Assembly: GCA_001986395.2 (NCBI GenBank)
Contig: MQVO02000191.1
Coordinates: 1-15,408, forward strand
Direction: 5' to 3'
Length of the DNA: 15,408 bases
DNA from: Irpex lacteus
Taxonomy: Eukaryota; Basidiomycota; Agaricomycetes; Polyporales; Irpicaceae
Shown here: in pieces, positions 10,127-15,408 of the stretch
Layout: each line of letters begins with the position of its first letter
Position numbering within the stretch: the first letter of the stretch is position 1
Notes under the pieces: generated by a model
Told to the model about the DNA's origin: nothing
The model's database searches: none
What the model saw: the letters and a program-made list of their open reading frames with translations, nothing else
Translations under genes and position numbers: made by a program

Positions 10127-10777
10127 CGTTTTCTTCATACCAGTAAACGACCTTTGTCCCCGTTTTGACTGATCAAAAATCATATTCGTGTCAATTTCAC
10201 CGTTGGTGTTGCTCTCGTGGTGAGATCAACTCAGAGTGAGACTGTACTGATGGGTTCGTGTTGCATCACCAATTACTGACGAATATATGTATCTTCATTT
10301 AATATTCGGACGGCTCAGTAAAGGACCATTTCAACCTTCTGATCCAGGTCTTGTCGTTCGGAATATCTTCGGGCGCTAATGCTGTGAAAGCAGTATTGGC
10401 TCTTCGTTGTATATTCAGTTCGGACTACTTAACATATACACTCTCCTTTTATTCTTAATAGCTTGGTGGACAACATTGTTTGATGAACACTGCCTCCATA
10501 CAGTGTACTAGCGCTCCTCGGGACATCTCATTGACATTGTCTCTAAATGTTCTCACAGGTACAAGAATACAGCAATTTGTAAAGAATGAGTTAGACATGC
10601 ATAGCAAAGAGCAATGTAAATATAATTATACCGGGAAACCGCGTAATGAGCGAGTTACAACGATTCAAAAATTTGTGAGACACAAGGCCATTTCACGTTC
10701 CTCGGGACGCAGTGACTATAGTGACTGATTGTGACTTTACTTGACAATACACCGGTTTTCGGTTTTGCACAGGAATT

Positions 10778-10801
10778 ATGTCACGCCAAATGTCACGCCA
10801 A
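10778..10801. repeat. 12-bp perfect tandem repeat
   Basis: ATGTCACGCCAA occurs at 10778-10789 and again at 10790-10801. A run of three GTGACT words at about 10710-10735 lies shortly upstream. Confidence 0.9.
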
Positions 10802-11546
10802 CACACCGCCAACAAAAACATACCGTCGATCAACTAACAACTCATGCTTCATCCATACAAATATCTTCAGAGTGTGTGATAGTGTACTTGGTAAGACATG
10901 TGTATGCAAGGGTGACATATACATGTGTGAATAGACGAATAAATCGTTAGCACAGGAGATTAGGGCTATGATGACCCTCTTACACTTCCTACTCATTCCC
11001 ATACACAGCAGCAATTATATAGCTTTATTGAGCACATTATGAGGGACCCGAAGCAAATTTCTCAGATTTTTTACTGTAATCAATAGCCGAAAAGTCAAAG
11101 TGTTCCGAGGACCGCTACTACACCGTATTGATATTCTTCCGGCACAAGGAAATATTTGAGGCTATCGATTCAAGCACTCTTCCCAACTGGCTAATTCAAC
11201 TTAGCCAAGATTGTAACACAGTGCTTTTCCGAATGAGATTGCCTGAACTAAAATCTGAATCAGTTTATGCATCGTCAATATTGCACATCACATAATTTAC
11301 GTATATGTGTGTTAAATATAGTGAGTAAGGAAGAGTTGAACAAAAAAACATTTCTGCAGCCTTCTGTCAAGTAAATATTTATAGCGACTAGAGTATCATT
11401 TTTATACGCGTTGAAGGTTCAACTTGTAACACTGACAGAGAGTTAGCATGACGCCTGACGGTACATATATACTCCGCGTTGGCTGAAAATGTAACTTCTC
11501 GGTCAAACTGCCTTTGGGCATAATCTTTACAGCAGCAAAGTCCGAA

Positions 11547-11706
11547 CTTGTTTGCACAACTTCTACTTAGTAATGATACAATCATCATATTCAAAACGAT
11601 TATTAAAATGCGTGCTAATGCACTACCTTGTTTGCACAACTTCTACTTAGTAATGATACAATCATCATATTCAAAACGATTATTAAAATGCGTGCTAATG
11701 CACTAC
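11547..11706. repeat. 80-bp perfect tandem duplication
   Basis: Positions 11547-11626 and 11627-11706 are identical, and the trinucleotide CTT that starts each unit occurs again right after the second. The absence of differences suggests a recent slippage or microhomology event, or an assembly duplication. Confidence 0.93.
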
Positions 11707-12487
11707 CTTTGGAACACGAAAAGTACAGCAACAAAGAGCAATCAACACAAGAGCAACACCGATCATGGGAGATAAAAACTATAGAGACGTACACAAAATG
11801 GATGAAAATAATCAAATCATGTTTAATAACTACTATGATTATTAGTAGTTTGGCAATTATGGTTGAAGAGGTTAACTACACATTCAACTCTCATCTAGAC
11901 GACTTAGCAAGGAAGGTAAGCTGCATGCTTGTCGGTATAGTGTTTCTACCAAGTTGACCATGTATGCTTTTTGTGTATATGTATCTGTTGGTGATGATAA
12001 GTATCTCATTGCTATGGGAAGCCTTGGAAAACGACTAATCTGAGGCGAGCGTAGCCGTAGCAAGAGTTATTGCACAGATTGCACAGCTACGTGACTAGCT
12101 TTATAGACTCAAACTACTGCAGAATCAGAATACAGGCGACAAACAGAACATACCCGATAGAGCAGCATACCCCAGGCTATAGCAGATTGTGTCTTTTGTA
12201 ATGCTTGTTGGCGTCTTTCTATATATTCATTCTCGCCTCATGGATTCAAATCTGACATTGTACAATGCACAACTCTTATACCTATGCCAAAGCCACCTGC
12301 TGATTCTGTATGCATGCTATAGAAAAGAGTACATAGGATTCAGTTGGGCTTGGGGTTCAGGTGGCCTTGGGCTTGTAATTAGCGCCCAAACACACGTGTC
12401 GACCGAGGTTCCTATAACGTTCTACACAGTTGTTGGGAATGTGAGTGTCAATCAACAACGCAAAATCAGACAACACCTATTGAAACC

Positions 12488-12513
12488 CCGATACGTGTGT
12501 AGAATGTTATCGG
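12488..12513. repeat. CCGATA-N14-TATCGG palindrome (in copy A)
   Basis: Exact 6-bp half-sites are 14 bases apart. A bulged hairpin GATGTGGCA/TGCCATC (12554-12562 with 12566-12572) and a second palindrome with a decayed right half (12630-12655) follow. Confidence 0.85.
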
Positions 12514-12704
12514 AATGTAGTACGCGAGCTATCCTTATTGTGTAGAAGCGTGGGATGTGGCAGTTTGCCATCTCAGCATGCTATCCCTTTATGCCAGAAG
12601 CAGTCATCATCTTGCATCGTTGAATTCTACCGATATCGAATGGAGTATAGATTACCGAAGTACGCAGAGTCTGAATACAAAGACATTGACGAAAGGTGCT
12701 CAAT

Positions 12705-12896
12705 GTCGGCCATTTGGCACAGGGGTATGATCACGACATGAGGTCGCTGGTTCAATCCCCGATTGGGGCAACTATGAACGGTGCTGGCATCGCATGCCTT
12801 ATTTGGATGGCCCGCACGCGGTGCTGCACCACATGCACCACGTGCTTGCCATCCAAATAGGATCATGTTTCAGACCCCATTCTGTCTTTTGTTTTT
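12705..12896 (+). ncRNA. tRNA-like, pol III-type SINE-like unit, copy 1
   Basis: Box A TGGCACAGGGG (12715-12725) and box B GGTTCAATCCC (12749-12759) fit the internal promoter of tRNA genes. The acceptor ends (GTCGGCC and GGGGCA) do not pair and the T stem has mismatches, so it is not a working tRNA. It is followed by a small GGCAT/ATGCC hairpin, a large hairpin (12800-12859), a conserved tail and T runs (12887-12890, 12892-12896) that could stop pol III. Transcription is inferred, not shown. Confidence 0.55.
12800..12859. repeat. Three-tier hairpin in SINE-like copy 1
   Basis: A 12-bp perfect stem (12800-12811 with 12848-12859) is followed inward by GCACG/CGTGC (12814-12818 with 12841-12845) and GGTGC/GCACC (12820-12824 with 12835-12839), leaving a 10-nt loop. 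Confidence 0.92.
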
Positions 12897-12924
12897 ATGC
12901 CGACGAAAAGACAGGAGAAATTGG

Positions 12925-13078
12925 TAGAATGTTATCACAATGTAGTCCGTGAGCTATCGTTGTTGCGTAGAAGCGGAAGTCGTGGCAGTTGGCCATTCCA
13001 GCATGTTGGCTCTTTATGCCAGAAGCAGCCATCGTTTTGCATCATTAAATTCTGCCGATATCGAATGGAGTATATATC
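12925..13078 (+). repeat. Dispersed repeat, partial copy C
   Basis: It is a diverged third copy corresponding to about 12500-12654 of copy A. Shared words include TAGAATGTTATC, TTTATGCCAGAAGCAG and GATATCGAATGGAGTATA. Its terminal palindrome is CCGATA-N14-TATCAA (13055-13080), closer to consensus than the same site in copies A and B. Confidence 0.8.
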
Positions 13079-13113
13079 AAAGGGATGAGCACCTCACAGT
13101 AATAAGTCGAGGG

Positions 13114-13149
13114 GTGCGCCGATAAGATGCTGAGGTATTATCGGCGCAC
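13114..13149. repeat. Extended CCGATA-N14-TATCGG palindrome with 12-bp perfect arms
   Basis: GTGCGCCGATAA (13114-13125) and TTATCGGCGCAC (13138-13149) are exact reverse complements with a 12-nt loop. It sits between partial copy C and copy B. Confidence 0.92.
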
Positions 13150-13170
13150 GTCAGGAAAAACTTAGTTCCA

Positions 13171-13710
13171 TTGCTGTATAAAGAAGTACATAGGATTCAG
13201 TTGGGTTTGTGTTCAGGTGGCCTTGGAGTGTCAGTTAGCACCCAAACACACGTATTGACTGAGGTTCCTGTAACGTTCAGGACAATTGTTGGGAATGTGA
13301 GTGTAAATCACCAACGCAAAGTCAGACAACGCCTATTGAAACCCCGATACGTGTGCAGAATGTTATCGGAATGTAGTACGCGAGCTATCCTTATTGTGTA
13401 GAAGCGTGGGATGTGGCAGTTTGCCATCTCAGCATGCTATCCCTTTATGCCAGAAGCAGTCATCATCTTGCATCGTTGAATTCTACCGATATCGAATGGA
13501 GTATATATTACCGAAGTACGCAGAGTCTGAATACAAAGACATTGACGAAAGGTGCTCGATGTCGGCCATTTGGCACAGGGGTATGATCACGACACAGGGT
13601 CGCTGGTTCGACTCCCGGTTGAGGCAATTATGGGCGGTGCTGGCATATGCCTCGTCCGGTGGACCTCCTTCACCAAAGGAGGTCCAGCTGATGGGATCAT
13701 GTTCCAGGCC
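13171..13710 (+). repeat. Dispersed repeat, copy B
   Basis: It is nearly identical to copy A over the 13344-13600 part and more diverged at its left end. It carries an exact palindrome at 13344-13369 and a half-decayed one (CCGATA-N14-TATTAC, 13486-13511). It ends in a tRNA-like unit. The frame that runs through it from about 13394 is not credible as a gene. Confidence 0.85.
13344..13369. repeat. CCGATA-N14-TATCGG palindrome (in copy B)
   Basis: Exact half-sites are 14 bases apart. It is homologous to 12488-12513 in copy A with one difference in the spacer, so it is not an independent occurrence. Confidence 0.85.
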
Positions 13711-13724
13711 CCGTCCGTTTTTTT
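13561..13724 (+). ncRNA. tRNA-like, pol III-type SINE-like unit, copy 2
   Basis: Box A TGGCACAGGGG (13571-13581) and box B GGTTCGACTCC (13605-13615) are near-perfect. A GGCATATGCC palindrome and an 11-bp perfect hairpin (13660-13670 with 13676-13686, 5-nt loop) follow, then the shared tail and a seven-T run (13718-13724) suited to pol III termination. The acceptor stem is not preserved. Confidence 0.55.
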
Positions 13725-14255
13725 GTTGTGTTATTCTAACAACAAGACACTCACTTCGGGAAAAAGCAGATCAGAGCGTACCCAAAATGCGTGAAAAAGG
13801 GATCAAGATACACACCTAACGTGTTTCAGATAAAGCACCTTATAATTAGATGTTCGGAAAGATCACAGAACATTGTAATTCGAGAGAACATGTAGTCTTT
13901 TTTCCACACGAAAACCGAGCAAAAAACCGTCGAAAAGTGAACCCTGTCAGTAAGCATAAAGGGAACGCCATGGCGACTGACCGAGATTGGTCGCACTAGA
14001 GCACTCCCGATTGCTATTCAGCCGATTGTATACCTTTGTTCGTAGCGGAGATGATCATTTTTGAACAGTGTTTCGACGCTCTCATAGTCTTACCTTCAAC
14101 CCGGAGAATACTGCCGAGCACAAAGAAGTGAACTTTTTACCGCAGGGAAAGAACCGGTTTGAACTATGCGATTACTTGACTAACTGTGCGATTAATTCAC
14201 TCAATCGATTGCTCTTGTGCGCCTTTCCGAAGCCTCTGATCGACATTTGCTCGTG
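13725..14255. other. Non-coding stretch without a supported gene
   Basis: A weak TTGTTG/CAACAA pairing follows the T run at 13724. The rest shows no credible reading frame, tRNA or repeat that I can support. Confidence 0.5.
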
Positions 14256-14301
14256 GTGAGGAAATATTGGAAGAACACGCCGTATAGTTTTACGACATCG
14301 G

Positions 14302-14392
14302 CCGATATTGTGCTGGAGCTTTATCGGCGTGAACTCGAGGCATCGTATGCCTCAGCGTCCAGTAGACCAATAAAAATCTGCTCGAATATCGG
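14302..14392. repeat. Pair of CCGATA-N14-TATCGG palindromes enclosing a 7-bp hairpin
   Basis: The first copy (14302-14327) is exact. The second (14367-14392) is CCAATA-N14-TATCGG. Between them GAGGCAT (14337-14343) pairs with ATGCCTC (14347-14353) around a 3-nt loop. The flank at about 14264-14301 (ATTGGAAGAACACGCCGTAT) resembles the flank before 15049, so both belong to one repeat family. Confidence 0.88.
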
Positions 14393-14809
14393 CAACATGA
14401 GTGGGGACCTTACGCAACTCATTCTCAGTATGAAAAAGGGAGGCAGAGCCAATGCTACCTTAGGACCTTAGCTGGGTTGGTGTTGCTAGTAGTGTGAAGT
14501 AGACAACTTGTCATAGTCGCAAATTGGTCTGTTAATGATTCAAATGCCGACACATGCCATGGTGCTGCAATCTCAATGCATAGCTGTATTCCCGAAGATG
14601 ACTATCAGCCGGGTGCATAAGTTAATCCGAGCGACCGGTCTGCAGACTCGAGTGAGTGCCCTCGCGTGCTGCTGAGGAGGCTACTCGGCACTTGAGCAGT
14701 TGCCTACGTGAAGTGTACCCCCATTTATACGATGCTTTGCGTGTCAGGGCAGTGAACTGATGGACTGCTGTTCAACTTAACGCAGAGGCTTATACGCACA
14801 GCTGTGAAT

Positions 14810-14984
14810 GTCGGCCGTTTGGCGTAGGAGTAGAATCGCGACTTGAAGTCGCCGGTTCGACTCCTGCTCAGGGCAATTGTGGACAGCCCTGACACGTGCC
14901 CCACCTGTCTCACGTGCCCCGTTGCATACGTGCCCCGTTGCATGTCAGAACGAGGGGGCTCACCCAGCTGCCGACACAATTTTT
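14810..14984 (+). ncRNA. tRNA-like, pol III-type SINE-like unit, copy 3 (diverged)
   Basis: Box A TGGCGTAGGAG (14820-14830) and box B GGTTCGACTCC (14854-14864) fit consensus. The anticodon-like arm (CGCGA, loop CTTGAAG, TCGCC) would present UGA, with one mismatch. TCAGGGC (14868-14874) pairs with GCCCTGA (14886-14892) just after box B. A 16-bp perfect tandem (14912-14927 and 14928-14943) and a T5 run (14980-14984) follow. The acceptor ends do not pair, so it is a tRNA-derived element rather than a tRNA gene. Confidence 0.5.
14912..14943. repeat. 16-bp perfect tandem repeat
   Basis: ACGTGCCCCGTTGCAT occurs twice in a row, with a partial third ACGTGCCCC at 14894-14902. It lies where the other two SINE-like copies carry their long hairpins. 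Confidence 0.9.
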
Positions 14985-15048
14985 GGTCAACTCCAATAAA
15001 GACACAGGGAAGGATTGGAGAACGTGTCGTATATTCTCGTGACCTCGT

Positions 15049-15140
15049 CCGATATTTTTCTATGATCATATCGGCAGGAGCTGCCGGATTTGTGCCGGCA
15101 TGACATCCGTCTCACCGATAAATCTGCGTTCAAATATCGG
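15049..15140. repeat. Pair of CCGATA-N14-TATCGG palindromes enclosing a 6-bp hairpin
   Basis: Exact copies lie at 15049-15074 and 15115-15140. Between them TGCCGG (15082-15087) pairs with CCGGCA (15095-15100). The spacing between copies is 66 bp, against 65 in the sister element at 14302-14392, and the second spacer (containing AATCTGC) is clearly related between the two. Confidence 0.9.
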
Positions 15141-15269
15141 AGGCACAAAATAGAATTGGTGCGTGATTCTACATCGGAATGTAAGTAGGTTGAGATAAGA
15201 TTTGAGTAAGACGTACGCTCAGAGAGCGAATTCATTACGCTGTCATTGCAGCTGTATTCTCATGCGTTA

Positions 15270-15295
15270 CCGATAGCTGACTATCTACTTATCGG
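15270..15295. repeat. CCGATA-N14-TATCGG palindrome near the right edge
   Basis: Half-sites are exact with a 14-base spacer. A CGCTC/GAGCG hairpin (15216-15220 with 15224-15228) lies between it and the copy at 15115-15140, continuing the palindrome-hairpin-palindrome order. A further partner could lie beyond the window. Confidence 0.85.
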
Positions 15296-15408
15296 CGGAC
15301 CCCTCCATCGTGTCAGAGGTGCATAAGCTGTACCCACCACTTTCAAATGAATACCGCCTTTCCCAGTGGTTGCATCGCTGGATGGTACTGCTTTGTCGGA
15401 AGCAGTGT

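Larger units (their letters stand above)
9732..12312. other. AT-rich gene-free region
   Basis: After the TGA of the large gene the sequence becomes AT-rich and no reading frame looks protein-like; short open frames have no codon bias or splice context. It holds a palindrome pair at 9867-10126, a 12-bp tandem at 10778-10801 and an 80-bp tandem duplication at 11547-11706. The first few hundred bases may be the 3' untranslated region of the large gene. I see nothing else I can support. Confidence 0.6.
12314..12878 (+). repeat. Dispersed repeat, copy A
   Basis: It matches copy B (13171-13710) nearly base for base from the TACATAGGATTCAG word (12330 here, 13187 there) through the tRNA-like unit to the shared tail GATCATGTTYCAGRCCCC. 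The offset is 857 bp at the left end. It contains a CCGATA-N14-TATCGG palindrome at 12488-12513 and a half-degenerate one at 12630-12655. The open frame through it is not protein-like. Confidence 0.85.

Noticed and set aside
10480..10950. Small open frames in the AT-rich region
   Set aside because: Composition is random-like, with no splice context, no recognisable motif and overlapping frames of similar length.
12705..12771. A functional tRNA gene at the box A/B sequence (also at 13561 and 14810)
   Set aside because: The 5' and 3' acceptor ends do not pair, the T stems have mismatches and the anticodon loops of copies 1 and 2 lack T33.
13394..13819. 141-codon open frame as a protein gene
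   Set aside because: It runs through a dispersed repeat and the tRNA-like unit, and its homologous frame in copy A is broken by a stop.

Overview
The window looks like nuclear DNA of a filamentous fungus, most likely an agaricomycete basidiomycete. The evidence is short GT-AG introns of 56-78 bp, branch sites such as TACTAAC and CTGAC 15-25 bp before the acceptor, balanced base composition in the genes, and a pyrimidine-rich tract before a start codon. I recognise no protein family, and the taxon is inferred from gene structure only. Layout: (1) positions 1-1553 hold frame-broken coding segments of a gene that begins left of the window. (2) 1554-4315 is a spliced reading frame that can encode 734 residues, probably the surviving 3' part of the same gene; it is lysine/serine/acidic-rich and looks nuclear. 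(3) 4316-4895 is an intergenic spacer. (4) 4896-9731 is an eight-exon gene for an intact orphan protein of 1381 residues. (5) 9732 to about 12310 is AT-rich and gene-free, with an 80-bp perfect tandem duplication. (6) About 12310-15408 is repeat-rich: two long copies and one partial copy of a repeat, plus three tRNA-like (pol III box A/B) SINE-like units. The most unusual signal is a family of short bipartite palindromes that no gene explains. Left of 10.15 kb, ten exact copies read CCGAY-N17-RTCGG. They lie only in introns, intergenic DNA and the flank just after the large gene, never in inferred exons. Right of 12.4 kb a sister class reads CCGATA-N14-TATCGG (seven exact copies, one with a single change), one base shorter. 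The intervening N14/N17 varies while the half-sites and spacing are fixed. The palindromes tend to come in pairs or a triple, and most neighbouring pairs enclose a hairpin whose sequence differs from pair to pair. Introns carrying them are 175-375 bp instead of about 60 bp. I read this as a family of short structured insertions, unknown to me. How the two orphan genes work is unknown. They share orientation, nuclear-type features and SUMO-interaction-like motifs, and are embedded in the palindrome family, but a functional link is only a hypothesis.
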